64,000 nt of DNA from assembly GCF_036320965.1 (NCBI RefSeq), contig NC_092231.1:254197-318196 (forward strand), read 5' to 3'. This stretch comes from Panulirus ornatus. Taxonomy: Eukaryota > Arthropoda > Malacostraca > Decapoda > Palinuridae. Position numbers and translations under genes: made by a program. Positions 23,363-35,929 of the stretch are shown piece after piece; position 1 is the stretch's first letter; the number at the start of each line of letters is the position of its first letter. Below the pieces are notes generated by a model. That model saw only the letters and a list, made by a program, of their open reading frames with translations, was not told the DNA's origin and made no database searches.

Positions 23363-23932
23363 TAGCACTTAAGAATAGAAAGTGCGTTGCGGCCTCCGCC
23401 ATCCAGCCAAGGATGAAAGCTGTGAGTAAGTGGATTGTTTTGAGCTTCCATCAGGAATGTCTCGGCTGAGTAATGTTCAGGCTTTTGAAAAAGAAAATCT
23501 GTTTACATTTTCTGGTAATTGTCGTCAGCTGTAAAAGTCGCCGTGGTCTTAAAGTTTTGATTTTCTTCTGATCTAAATTATAAAATTGTGTTTTGATATT
23601 GGTTGTTGAAAACTCTTGTTAGCGTTTATCTGTAAAGACGTTTTCCTGGCCGTGTGTTGACCACTACATTCTTGCAGTGCAACTAGACTGACCTCTAGAA
23701 GTGTATATCTCGTGGCCATAATGGGCAAACTGAGTGTTTACGTACGTCTGTCTGTTGTCTTCTCTCATAACGAAGCTTTATTATGTTTACTTGGATGGCG
23801 GGCCCCGGCGAAAGGATGGCTAGCCTGTTATTGTCTTAAGAGACTCTGGCACAAATGGTCATGGTTGCTGGCTTCGGCCAGAACCACAAGTATATTGGTT
23901 GGTAATTACTTGTATGGCTTCCAGTGTGTAGT

Positions 23933-24012
<80 letters not shown>

Positions 24013-24818
24013 CACTAAAAAGGGATGAATGTATTTATAATTTGTTTACTGAATTATCAGGCTGTAAATATACTGATTCTTTTGTTAGTGCATCTCTCTC
24101 TTTAATCTTTGTTTTTGTTATTAGAGAAAGTGGGAGTCCAGGAGGTGGGAGAGAATTTAATGAAACCAGATAAAAGGAGCCTTATCATGAATATGCCAAT
24201 GATAATGAGACAGAGCGAGGTATGCAATAAGGAATGCGAGTACGAGAGACACGAAAAACACCGTCTAACCTACAAAGGAAAAATAATGTGAATCAACAGA
24301 GATACGATCAGGAAACTGTCATAGATACAGATAAGGTAGTAATTAGAAACTCTGGCATTTGGGAGGGAGTCTCACTCAATCGTCACCATGTTCACTACGG
24401 AGGGAGATACGATGAACTCATCATCATTACACCCTCATCATCACAGCACGTTCATCTCAACACTCCTATCTTCAATAAATCTTTAACACCTCTTGATTTC
24501 CACCTGATTTTTACGAGGAAACTTTACTACACTTCGTAACATCTTGATCTTACCTACACCCTGAACAGCTGTGGCCTTTGACCTGAAACTTACTGGACTG
24601 TTTAAAGGCCACTTTTACTGCACCCTCATCTTCCGTATAACCATGTTACCACTTAGCGTTTGACCTGACCCTTACGCATCAAATCAAGAGTCATATTCAC
24701 TACTCTCTCATCTTCACTACAACCTCAGCACCCCTGGTCTTTGTGTTCACTACACCTGCACATTCAGTATACTCTCGATACTGAGCGCTCACTTTCTTTA
24801 CCAGAGTACTGTAACCCA
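23359..24818. other. no recognisable gene; contains (GA)n
   Basis: A second (GA)n tract of about 38 units lies at 23934-24010. A 153-codon plus-strand frame spanning it (23712-24173) is mostly an Arg/Glu run with no recognisable domain on either side. The rest is unassigned. Confidence 0.55.
23934..24010. repeat. (GA)n microsatellite
   Basis: About 38 uninterrupted GA dinucleotides. Confidence 0.97.
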
Positions 24819-24819
24819 C

Positions 24820-25385
24820 AGTAGACGACGTAGACGACACCACACAGACACAGCAGTGTATCCCAGAGTAGACGACACCACACACACACAGTAGTGTATC
24901 CCACATTAGACGACACCACACACAGCAGTGTATCCCACAGTAGACGACACCACACACATCAACGTAACCCACAGTAGACGACACCACACACAACAGTGTA
25001 TCCCACAGTAGACGACACCACACACAGCAGTGTATCTCACAGTAGGCGACACCACACACAGCAGTGTAACCTACAGTAGATGACACCACACACAGCAAAG
25101 TAACCCACAGTAGGCGACACCACACACAGCAATGTAACCTACAGTAGAAGACACCACACACAGCAATGTAACCTACAGTAGACGACACCACACACAGCAA
25201 TGTAACCTACAGTAGACGAAACCACACACAGCAATGTAACCTACAGTAGAAGACATCACACACAGCAATGTAACCTACAGTAGACGACACCACACACAGC
25301 AATGTAACCTAAAGTAGAAGACATCACACACAGCAATGTAACCCACAGTAGATTACACCACACACAGCAATGTAACCCACGTAGT
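24820..25385. repeat. 34-bp tandem array
   Basis: About 16 copies of a 34-bp unit, CCTACAGTAGACGACACCAC followed by ACACAGCAATGTAA. Left copies have GTGTATCC endings and right copies ATGTAACC endings. The 166-codon minus-strand frame has a 34-residue period (three units per cycle), as expected from a repeat that is not a multiple of three. Confidence 0.93.
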
Positions 25386-26256
25386 TGATACCCTTCCAGA
25401 CATTCATTAGACATTCAGAACATTATTTCCACCTGTTCTTCTTATCTTGTGGCTTAAACAACAGTTTGTGATACAGATTTCATGATCCGTCATAACAGTT
25501 TCCATTATTTTGTGGCAATACAGCACAGCCTTTTGTGTACGCAAGACTACCAACCCGACTTTCCCCCTGGGTCCTCATCCTCATCCGCTTTCTTCCTGCT
25601 GTTTTTACATCTATCTTTACTTAATTCTTTTTAGTTTTATCATTTCGTTTTCTTTAACTTTCTTTATCTATACTACTATGTTGCATTCATTTGATCCACC
25701 TCTTGCCTTTGTCCTTAATTTATTTTCACTGTACCATGCCATTCCAGTCTTTTCCACAGCCTTCATCATTATCCCACATACTGCCAATTACAATTTGAAA
25801 GTTGTTCCATAATTCTCCCGCATCCCATTCACCTGTCTGTGTTCTCCATCTTAAGGACATCTTCTAAGGTACATCAATTGTCTCTTCTTCGTACAACCTC
25901 TTTCACAGTGCTCTTCTCTCCCTCCCTCCCTCGTGTTTCCTGCACCATTCTTCTGTTACTCTACCAGTACCTATCGCTTCACTGTGGTCTGACTGTACAC
26001 ACTAGCAATCGTCTTAAATCTTTTTTTTTTCTTTTTGTCCATTGACATTTCAACAACACCTCGCATATACCGTCCTCACTGTCCCATATATCGTATCCAG
26101 GGCTGACTTTCACGAGACACACCAAATATGGTGATGTTTTTACCAGTATGGAGGATAAGTAGAAAGTCCAGCACAATCTTGAAAATTTTCTAACCAAATA
26201 TTTATCCTACAAAACCAACAAATCACTATGCACACCTTTCACATAAAGTCCATATA

Positions 26257-26333
<77 letters not shown>

Positions 26334-27255
26334 TTCCCACTGTCTTTTGAAATGCACTGTAATCTGTACTATGGCGCTTATTACTATGCCACACTGACTC
26401 ACAGTGTGACGTTGACCCTTTGTGGTGCATAAGATCGCTTCCAGCTGACTGCACTTCCCCTTGTTTACTTACTTGCTGGTGCTGTGTGTGAGACTTCACT
26501 CTTGCCCACAGACAGCCATGAGTAACAATAACTGATGTAGACGGTTTTTCTTCCGTCCAAGCACAATAGCTGTCCCCAAGAGACGGCAGATCTCGGACAC
26601 TACCCTACCTTTTCTAGAAGATGGCCTGTCTTATCATCATCTGACACTATGATGCTATATCATGCTCTTCAGTGTTAAACCAAGCATTGCAGCTGTTACG
26701 AAATTACAGTGATCTGTAAACAAATCGTTTTCCCTGCTCTGTGACAATATAGTACCAGCAATAGTGAATGTACAACGATCAAAATCAACACAGCACAATT
26801 CAAGACATTCTATCAAATTTTACAATTTAACAACTTGGAAATGGTTGATATAGTATGTCCTCTGTCACTATTCCTAGCTCACAAACCTTCATTTCTTATC
26901 ACAAGCAAAAATTCGCTTAAAACTTTGTGGTAAACTTATATAAAAACTCAATTATTATAGTTAATCATCGTGCATAGAAATAGGGTAATATACTTCCTCA
27001 GTTGTACAACGTGCCACTACTTAACTCTAGTTGCCTCAACAGAATCACAACGTCGAGGCAGATGATGGTCCAACCACAAGCTTTGACCTGGCCTGCTTAA
27101 CCTTCCTGTCCGGTGTCTTGTGTGACCCCCTTCATGATCCACTCTTAACTCCCAACGAAAACTCGTCTTTCACACTCAGCTAGTCACGTCTTTCCTTACA
27201 TTCTTTCTGTATGTCAGTTAGCTTTCTACCCAAGTTTAATGCGCTGGAGCCTGCC

Positions 27256-27258
<3 letters not shown>
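25386..27258. other. no recognisable gene; pyrimidine-rich stretch and (CA)n
   Basis: The plus strand is pyrimidine-rich from about 25560 to 26040. The rest, apart from (CA)n at 26263-26331, is mixed AT-rich DNA with no domain, LINE motif or convincing splice pair. Confidence 0.5.
26263..26331. repeat. (CA)n microsatellite
   Basis: About 34 AC dinucleotides. Confidence 0.97.

Positions 27259-27347
<89 letters not shown>
27259..27347. repeat. (CT)n microsatellite
   Basis: About 44 CT dinucleotides. Confidence 0.97.
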
Positions 27348-27350
<3 letters not shown>

Positions 27351-27714
27351 CGTGAACCGCCCGAACGATTGACAGCGACTGTGGAGGTATTTCACTTATT
27401 TACCCTAGTTTCACGTCTTACTGTAAACATTAACTCAAAATTGCCCTCTTGCAATGATATCGACCAAGATACGATCAGTACGCTTTTATTATAACGCTTA
27501 TTACTGGTCGCTTGAAATATTTTCATATATTAACTTGATATACGAGGTGGTATTTACACCATGATATTGCAATGACCTTATGTTGTCTATTACTGAATAT
27601 ATATGTGATGAACTTGTTAATAATTCCTTCATTTTTTTTTAACGAATTGTAAAACTGACATAAACTGACATATTCTACGAAAGGAAAAATGGTTCGAACG
27701 TGACACTATATACA
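27348..27714. other. no recognisable gene
   Basis: AT-rich DNA between the (CT)n tract and the 3' end of the family B LINE. Just before the LINE end, ACAAAGGAATACAAAGGAA is partly duplicated. Confidence 0.5.
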
Positions 27715-30050
27715 AAGGAATACAAAGGAACTCAGACAGCAACAGACCACTTGGTCATTTTGTGGTTGTTTGTGAGAGAGGAAGATATCAGAAGCTCTTA
27801 GATTAGTGTGGTAAATGTTAAAGCCGTGCAGATAATTCAAAGAGAATAACCAGTAAATTGTCATTGTGACTATGGAGGCTCAAATAATGTAAATCGTGGA
27901 CGTAAAGCAAAGTATCTATCAAGTCTATTCTCAAACGTACTATATTACTGCTCTCAGCCGCTCTAATTTGCAAATCGTTCCCTGTGTTAACAATCGTGTG
28001 CAGAGAAAGTACTTCTCCTCATCCGAGGTAACGCGTTTGCCTGATAGTGTATATCTATTGCCACGAGTAAAATCAGACGAATTAGATTTTTAGTAACTGG
28101 ACAGATCAAGAAAACCTTTGATAATTTTGAATACTTGCATCGGATCACTTCTTAACCTTCTCTTCCGCCGGTCGCTTAATCTGTTCTCGTAAGATTTGTT
28201 TCTAAGCCCTGGAATTATCTTGAAAGCTCGACGCTGTGCTCTATCTTTGTCTTTTTTTAAGGTAGCTTGACCAGAATTGAACGCAGTATTCAAGATGTGG
28301 ACGAACCAGTGAACTGTAAAGAACAAGGATGATTTCCTTGGACTTGGATTCAAAGGCCCTACCTATGAAATTTTGTTCGCTCTTTTCATTGCTTCTGTGC
28401 ACTTCTTAGTTTTTGGTCACTTGAGATTACTGCACCCAAGTGTTTTTTCTCATTTAACTTTTTCAGTTCAACAGAACTCATACTGTAGCTTACGTTTTTG
28501 TTCGTTTTTACTCCCGATATGTAAAACTTTGCACATATCAATATTAAAAATTTATTTGCCACCGTCAGTTCGTCTGTCAGTTTGAAGTGAAGACGTTCAT
28601 GTTTATTTATAGATTTCTTTCCCAGCTTTGTATCATTAGCGAATTTTGATATCTTTCAATGCAGCCCATTATCAATATCGTTAATATATATGAGTAAGAG
28701 AACTGTTCCCAAGACTGATCCGTGTGGCACCCCACTTGTTACATCTGAGGCTTTGCTATAAATCACAACTGTTTTGTTTACGGTGTCAACCAATTTCCTG
28801 GTCACTAAAGTACAATCTCATTAACGCCACGTGAAAGTTTCTTACTAATAACCATTGATGGTGAACCCTATCGAAAGCTTTTTAAAAATGTCGATAGATT
28901 ACATCAGCTTCTTTACTTTCGTCATGCGTTCTTACATAAAAGAAGCCAAGCTGATTTGTCAAGCATGAGAGATTTCGTTGAAAAACCATGATGAGAATCG
29001 TTTGCGAGGTGGTGGTCCTCTAAATGGTTTACAGTTGTCTTAAATGGGTTTGCATAAGTGTTCCAACTACAAATGTTACGCTAATAGGACGTATCATAAT
29101 ATCAGGGCTGTGACTTATTACTTTTCTGAATATCTGTGTTACATTGGCAAACTTCCTTTCATCTGGAACTTTTCCCATAGCAAATGACTTGTTGAAAAAG
29201 GGCAGTCAAAGGTTTTACTATCTCATTTTTCACTTCTTTCATCGTTCTCGGTAAAATTTTTATCAAGGCCTGCCGGTTTTTTTTTTTTATTCCATTTAAT
29301 GCTGAAAGTATGTGCAGCTTTAATGTCAGTTAGTTAAAGAACGTTCTCCTCTGTTATCAATGAAACTGGATTCAGGACTTGGTTTTTGTCCTCGATCTTA
29401 AATGCAGTTGCAAAGAAAGTCATTTGATAGTTTTCCATGGCTTCGTTGTCTTAAATGAAGTCACCGCTTTTGCGTAATTAGTGGACCTATTGACCGGGTA
29501 ACGACTCTCTTTGCTTCTAACATAACTGAAAAACTTCGTAGGGTTTCTTTTGCTTTTCTCAGAATATGTTTTTTATATTGACGTTTACTTTGTCGTGTAA
29601 CTTTTACTTTCTATACGCAAATTTTCGTAACTTACTTTATCGTGTTGGATTCTATGAGTTTCTTATGACAAAAGGTTCTTTTTTATTTCACCGGTCCACT
29701 ACCTTGGTTTCGTTTGAGAAATAGACTGTCTACCATCACGCACTGGCACGTATGTTCTCTTTACTGCTGTGAAGGTTATACTGATGTTCTTCCTAGATAC
29801 GGTCATGTCATTTTCATTGCTCATGATATCCCATGTTTGCCTGTCAAGAGCAATGCGAAGATCATTAAAATTTGTACGTTTAAAATCGGGTATTTTTTTC
29901 GTGAGTGTCATGTTGACAGTGTTGAAAGCGACCTTAAAAGAAATATGTAGATGGTCACTTGTATCAAACTTCTCCAACGAGATCCTGATTTGTTGTTACA
30001 ACTAAACTAATATATTATCGTCGAGAGTAGCTTTTTCGATTAATTTGATT
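27715..30050 (-). mobile_element. LINE family B, longest copy
   Basis: Read on the minus strand from 30050: an endonuclease-to-linker block (FDTSDHLHISFKVAFNTVNM, then FNDLRIALDRQTWD at 29980-29700) and the RT with FERVHHQWL-type decayed segments. Next come SGVPHGSVLGT (near 28720), ISKFANDTKLGKK (near 28640; the FADD-type motif reads F-A-N-D), and the C-terminal AQRRAFKIIPGLRNKSYENR (near 28240). Then KYFLCTRLL near 28010 and the family B 3' end near 27730. Many stops and frameshifts. The substituted catalytic aspartate and the breaks make it inactive. Motif order is that of CR1/Jockey-like LINEs. Confidence 0.78.
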
Positions 30051-31615
30051 AGGGCACTATCAAGCAAATGAATTTATATGTATGCATATATTGATTTATG
30101 TTTGATTTTATTTATTTACTGATAACTCATATTTTGTACGTTGTTACAAAATACTTTTTTTCTTTTACCCTCAGTCTATACGGAACACCTCATGACATTC
30201 TTTCTCCAGCTTTCTCATACACTTCAACACTAAATCATTTGTCGTTCCCTTTGCGGAGTTAAACACTTGAGCGTTAATACAAATTTCTTCTCAGCCCTGG
30301 TGATTATAAGTCAGCACATATCCCAGCTCTAACCTAATCTTCATTGCTTCCGTCCATCTTCCCTTACAGTCGTTTAGAAATTATTAATATGTAGTTTTCC
30401 TCTCGGTGTTACTATTCTGATATGACTGTCATAGATTCCATTGGTTTGTCTACGATCTATCCTTTACCATACATTCCAACTCTCTGTTTTTTCTTTTTTC
30501 TTCCAGTTATGGAAGCTTTTTCAGATCCATTATGTTTTCTTTATCGATTTAGAATTTTCCAAAATTCATCCTCCCAACCGTTACAGATCCCTCGGGAATG
30601 TTGGTCTTTACTCCCCAAGCTCCAGAGAACGGTCGTACCTTCCACGGTGTTGCAGACATTGATATTATTACTTAATCATTAAAATTCATTCTGGTGATAC
30701 TTGACGACAAGAACATTTAAGGAAGATATGCATTTAGGAAATATTTTGTTTTCAGTTTATATTAATACTTTCATCTCATTCAGTCACGTACCTTGACATG
30801 TATCGTATTTGTTAATTAGGTTTGTTTTAATGTCAGTAATTAACTTTATTTACCATTAACATATAGCAATGGAAGCTCCTTATAATTTTGGCTCTTATTT
30901 GTATTAGTTTTACCAACTTGCAAGAAACCGGTAATTTTCAAGGTGAAACCTTTATCATGGGAACTTAGGTAAAAGGAGGAACCAGTAGCCCGCCTTGCAG
31001 ACCTTCTAATTCCTGGTCACTTGTGAATGATGATAAAGGTTGGATCTTGCAGAGCCTGAATGACACTTCCGTCATATTTCTTGTACTGTGCCTTTTGCTC
31101 ACATTTGTCACAGAACGCTTCGTGTTATTTTTTTGCAATGCATTTTTATTTATCAACAAAATGACTTTTTTGCCTCATCTATTCCATGTTATTTTGTATC
31201 TTTTAAAGGCTTGCTTTTGGGTCGTGGCGCTTTAAAGGCAGATGTAGCATCATAATGATCATGAAAGTAAACAACAGTTTCCGCACTCACAAGCTTAATG
31301 GTAATTTGACGAGCTTTTGAAACGAGGAAAAAAGATCAGCATAATACAACGACATGAGTTTAGAAACCAATGAAGGAAGACGTGGCCGCGTCTTGATCCA
31401 CCTGTAGAGGTAACCCCAAGGCCGGGTCGGCTCCAGGAATACAGACGAACACAATCCTGGCCACAAGTGGTTCATTTACTGATGTGAGGCATCTGATGTT
31501 GGCTGCAATCGAGAGGTTATTGCCTCTCGTCTGGCTTAAGTGCTGCAGTGCCAGTAGCGAAGGATGTGCGCGAGAAGGTGCGCCAGGGGTACAGCCACAC
31601 CTGCCTAGGGCTATA
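30051..31615. other. 1.6 kb without a recognisable gene
   Basis: AT-rich, with pyrimidine-rich strings near 30480-30620. Frames of 60-86 codons show no domain. I found no repeat family in common with the rest of the window. Confidence 0.5.
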
Positions 31616-32750
31616 TCACCTTGCTGTGGTTTGATGGTGGTGTTGTGGAGGCTGTGTTCCTGTGGTGGCGGTGGTGGTGTTGCTGTAGTGGTGGTGATAG
31701 TTCAGGGGGTGGGTGTCGCTGTGGTGGGGGTGCAGGGGCTGCGTTTCGCTGTAGTGGTGGTGATAGTGCAGGGGGTGGGTGTCGCTGTGATGGGGGTGCA
31801 GGGGCTGCGTTTCGCTGTAGTGGTGTTACAGGAGGTGGATGTCGCTCTGGTTGTAGTAGTGCAGGACTTGGATGTTTGCTGTGGTGATGTTGGTGCAGGG
31901 ATTGGGTGTTGCTGTGGTGGTGGTGGTGATGTTGGTGCAGGAGTTGGGTGGTGATGGTGGTGGTGATGGTGCATGGGTTGGGTGTTGCTGCGGTGATGAT
32001 GGTGATGGTACAGGGGTTAGGTAGTGATGGTGGTGATGTTGGTGCAGCGGTTGGGTAGTGATGGTGGTGATGTTGGTGCAGGGGTTGAGTGGTGATGGTG
32101 GTGATGTTGGTGCAGGGGTTGGGTGTTACTGTGGTGGTGGTGGTGATGTTGGTGCAAGGGCTGGGTGTTGCTGCGGTGATGGTGGTGATGTTGGTGCATG
32201 GGTTGGGTGTTACCGTGGTGGTGGTGGTGATGTTGGTGCAGAGGTTGAGTAGTGATGGTGGTGATGTTGGTGCAGGGGTTGGGTGTTACTGTGGTGATGG
32301 TGGTGATGTTGGTGCAGGGGTTGGATGGTGATGGTAGTGATGTTGGTGCAAGAGTTGGGTGGTGATGGTGGTGATGGTTGGTGTTAGGAGAGTATAATGG
32401 TGGTGGTTAGTGTTGAGAGAGTATAGTGATGGTGGGTATTGAGGGAGTTTGGTGGTGATGGTTGGCGATATGGAAGTTTAGTTCTGATGGTGGTGAATAT
32501 CGAGGGAGTATGGTAGTGGTGGTTGTTGAGAGAGTGTGATACTGGTGTTGGTGTTGAAGGAGTTTATTTGTGGTGGTGGTAGTGCTAAATGTTGAGGGAA
32601 TATGGTGGTGTTGGTGTTGCTGGTGGTGCTTGATATTGATAGAATATGGTGGTGGTTGTGGGTGGGTGGTGAGGTTGTTTGGTGGTGGTGGTGGCTGTAG
32701 TTGAGGGAATATGATGGTTTTGGTTGGTGATGAGGGAGTAACAATATCTA
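31616..32750. repeat. GGTGGTGATG-rich minisatellite
   Basis: About 1.1 kb of G/T-rich DNA in units of roughly 38-42 bp such as GTGATGGTGGTGATGTTGGT followed by GCAGGGGTTGGGTGTT. Units degrade toward 32750. The Gly/Val-rich plus-strand and His/Thr/Pro-rich minus-strand frames are compositional. Confidence 0.9.
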
Positions 32751-33425
32751 ACCACCTAACCTAAAGCGAAAAAAAAGAACAGCTATTGTCTCATGCATAA
32801 GGATGGCAGGCTGGATCCTGCAGACCTTCAAGGCTAGGAAAGAAAACCCATGATAATATTATTGACGACTCTAATTCTTTCAAGAACTGAATATTTTTGC
32901 GTTCTAACATCACCCTTCAAGGTGGGCGAAATCGTGGACTTAGAAAGAGTCCAGGGATCTTTCACAGCCCATCTTAATGTGGTAAAGAAACTAAAATTCT
33001 GGGAACGACTGAAATCACAGAGGCTTTACTCCCTGGAGCGTAGACGAGAGAGGTATATCATCATCTTTACGTGGAAGATCTTAGGAGGTGTGGTTCCAAA
33101 CTTACATTTGGAAATAACATCTTACTGCACGACAGGCATGGAAAACTTTCTAAAATCCTATTTCTGAAATCCAAAGGTGTCATATGAACGACAAGAGAGA
33201 ACACCTTAAACATCAGGGACCCAAGACACTTCAACACATTGCCATCTGTCATCAGAAACAGGATGCGGTGCGCAGTAGAAAAGTAATTGGACCAGCCAGG
33301 TTGTGGGGGTATGTGGGCCTAAGGGCTGCGAATTCTAACCGCTTGGTCGACCAAAGACCCAGTCCAACATTCTGGGCCTATCCCGGGCTGAGGGAGTGAA
33401 GGCCCCGAAGACTTCATGAGGAGTC
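32751..33425 (+). mobile_element. LINE family C copy d, RT thumb to 3' end
   Basis: The frame at 32850-33167 gives LILSRTEYFCVLTSPFKVGE, DLERVQGSFTAHLNVV and RLYSLERRRERYI. The terminal family C block at 33280-33420 includes CCAGCCAGGTTGTGGGGG. The first ~315 bp are nearly identical to an inverted copy at 35164-35483 and share its 5' breakpoint next to CCACCTAACCTAAAGCG. It sits inside the minisatellite cluster. Confidence 0.82.
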
Positions 33426-33678
33426 CACGAGGTATAGTGGTGGTGGTGATGGCGGATGTTAAGGGAGTATGGTGGTGCTGATGGCAGGTGTTGGGGGAGA
33501 ATGGTTGTGGTGGTAGTGGATGTTGAGAGTATGGTGGTGGTGGTAGTGGGTGTTGAGGGAGTATGGTGGTGGTGGTAGTGGGTGTTGAGGGAATATAGTG
33601 GTGGTGGTAGTGGGTGTTGAGGGAGTTTAGTGGTGGTGGTAGTGGGTGTTGAGGGAGTATAGTGGTGGTGGTGGACGT
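33426..33678. repeat. 32-bp minisatellite
   Basis: Units of GTATGGTGGTGGTGGTAGTG followed by GGTGTTGAGGGA, about six to seven copies. It resembles the edge of the array at 31616-32750 on the other side of the LINE, suggesting one array split by the insertion. Confidence 0.88.
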
Positions 33679-34260
33679 ACAGATCGCCGTGCCGTCCTCA
33701 CCCTGGCACCGTGCCCCCTCTCACCCTGGCGCCATGCTCTCTCATAACCAGGACCCATGCCCTCATGTACCTCAGCGTCTCGCCCTCCCTCGCCCCGGCA
33801 TCGTGCCGTTCTCACCCTGGCGCCGAACCCTCCCTAACCTCTTGCCATGCCCTCCTTCACCTCAGCGCCGTGCCCTCCTTCACCTAGGCTTTGTACCCTC
33901 CCTCACCTCGGTACCGTACCCTCACTTACCCCTGCGTCGTACCCTCTCTCACCCCGGCGTCGTGCCTTCCCTCACCCTGATGCCACTTCCTCCCTTACCT
34001 CGGTACCACGCCCTCCCTCAACCCGGTGCCACGCCCTCCCTCACCACGGTGCATTGCCCTCCTTCACCCCATCTTTGTGCCCTTCCTCACTCCGACGTCA
34101 TGCCCTCCTTCACCCCGGCGCCGTGCCCTCCCTTGCGCTGGCGTCGTGCCCTCGCTCACCCCGGTGTCGTGCCCTCGCTCACCTCAGTGCTGTGCCCTTC
34201 CTCGCCTTAGCGCCGTGCCGTCCTTCACCCCGGTGTCGTGCCCTCCCTCACCCCTACTAC
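33679..34260. repeat. 23-bp C-rich minisatellite
   Basis: About 24 imperfect copies of a 23-bp unit such as GTGCCCTCCCTCACCCCGGT plus GTC. The 182- and 156-codon Pro/Ser/Arg-rich plus-strand frames follow from the repeat and are not genes. Confidence 0.9.
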
Positions 34261-34379
34261 ACTTGGTGCTCGGCTAAACACAAAATGGAACCCTCATTGT
34301 CTCAAAGGAATGTCTGATAACGTAATTTCGTGACGTCCCGCAAGACGCAAGATGAAGGCCTATTCCCGTCTTTCTTCGG

Positions 34380-35163
34380 TCGCTGCCTGCAGCAAGTCAG
34401 AACTTGACCCAGGGTTGTAGTCTCCCAGGCTTGGCTCGGGGTTATAATCTCCCAGGCTTGGCCCTGGGTTGTAGTCTCCCTGGCTTAGACCGAGGTTGTG
34501 AGGTCTCAGGTTTGGCCTGAGTTTGTAGTTTCTCTGGTTTTATCTGGGTTTTTAGACTTTCAGGTTTGGCTTGGGGTTGTATCCAATCTAGGTCGTAGGA
34601 TATTAGGTTTGCTTGGGCTTATAGACTGTCAGTCTTGGCTTGGAGTTAGAGGCTATCACGCTTGGTCTAGAGTTGAAGGTTATCTGATTTAGCCCAGGGT
34701 TTTAGCCACTTAGGCTTGGCCTGAATTTGTCCGCAGTTGTGGGATCTCAGGCTTATCATGTGGTTGTATGCTTTCATGCATATCCGGTGGTTGTAGGCTC
34801 TCAGGAATATCCCGTAGTTGTAGGCTCTCAGGCTTATCCCGAAGTTGTAGGCTCTCAGGCTTATCCCGTGGTTGTAGGCACTCGGGCTTGGTTCAAGTAT
34901 GTAAGCTCTCAAGTTTGGTCTTTAGTTACAGGCTCTCAGTATTGGTCTGGTGTTGTAGGTTCTCAGACTTGGCCCTGGGTTGTAGGCTTTCAGGCTTGGC
35001 CTGTAGTTGTAGGCACATTGGGCCTGTTCCTAAGTCGTAGTCACTCAGGCCTGGTCTTAAGTTGTAGGCACTCAGGCCTAGTCTGGAGTTGTAGGTACTC
35101 AGGCCTGGTCTTAAGTTGTAGGCACTCAGGCCTGGTCTGGAGTTGTGGGCACTCAGACCTGCG
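34380..35163. repeat. 27-bp minisatellite
   Basis: About 28 imperfect copies of a 27-bp unit such as GTTGTAGGCTCTCAGGCTTA followed by TCCCGTA. The right part shifts to a CACTCAGGCCTGGTCT variant. As 27 is a multiple of three, a 146-codon frame with a 9-residue period stays open. Confidence 0.9.
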
Positions 35164-35483
35164 ATGATGATGATGATATGCCTCTCTCGTCTACGCTCCA
35201 GGGAGTAAAGCCTCTGTGATTTCAGTCGTTCCCAGAATTTTAGTTTCTTTACCACATTAAGATGGGCTGTGAAAGATCCCTGGACTCTTTCTAAATCCAC
35301 GATTTCGCCCACCTTGTAGGGTGATGTTAGAACGCAAAAATATTCAGTTCGTGAAAGAATTAGAGTCGTTAATAATATTATCATGGGTTTTCTTTCCTAG
35401 CCTTGAAGGTCTGCAGGATCCAGCCTGCCATCCTTATGCATGAGACAATAGCTGTTCTTTTTTTTCGCTTTAGGTTAGGTGGT
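35164..35483 (-). mobile_element. LINE family C copy e, inverted partner of copy d
   Basis: The minus-strand frame gives LILSRTEYFCVLTSPYKVGE, DLERVQGSFTAHLNVV and RLYSLERRRERHI. It differs from copy d at only a few positions and shares the same outer edge (AGGTTAGGTGG at 35473-35483). Its inner edge passes into a (GAT)n-like run and the 27-bp array, and the terminal block present in copy d is missing. Confidence 0.85.
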
Positions 35484-35740
35484 GGGGTGTCGAGGCGTGG
35501 CCGGTGGTGAGCTGTGGAGTCGTGACCAGTGTTTGCGCATGGAGGCGTGGCTGGTAGCGGGGTGTGTAGGTGTGACCTGTTTTGGGGCTTGGAGAAAATA
35601 TCTGGTGGTGAGTTGTGGAGATGTGGCCGTTGGTGGGGTATGAAGGCGTGAACGGTGATGGGATGTGCAAGTGTGGCTGATGGTAAGGTGTGAAGGCGTG
35701 GTCCATGGTGGTGAGGTGTGATGTTGCCGGTGGCGGGCTA
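35484..35740. repeat. 25-26 bp imperfect minisatellite
   Basis: About ten degenerate units around GGTGTGGAGGCGTGGCCGGT. The array directly flanks LINE copy e. Confidence 0.75.
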
Positions 35741-35929
35741 TGACTTCGTAGGAGAACCTGTCACATTATCTGTGCAAGCATAAATCAAGAGTGCTTCACA
35801 GGTAGACGGTACGTATTGGTTATGTGCTGCAGACACACATCCTATTGCTTTTGAAAATATTGAATGGGAATCTAAAGCGGATTAGGAAAAGTTTTCACGG
35901 GCACTGACCCTCCACTCTATATCGAGTGG

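Noticed and set aside
23712..24173. 153-codon frame with a long Arg/Glu run
   Set aside because: Read-through of (GA)n; flanking residues show no domain.
24820..25385. CRISPR-like regular repeat
   Set aside because: Units are contiguous with no unique spacers, and the genome is eukaryotic; it is a plain tandem array.
31484..31954. 156-codon Gly/Val-rich protein
   Set aside because: Mostly G/T minisatellite; no signal peptide or domain and no codon bias.
32751..32765. Arthropod telomere repeat (CCTAA)n
   Set aside because: Only two units (CCTAACCTAA) occur here and near 5390; far too short for an interstitial telomere.
33662..34210. 182-codon Pro/Ser-rich frame
   Set aside because: Product of the 23-bp minisatellite; the same composition appears in all three frames.
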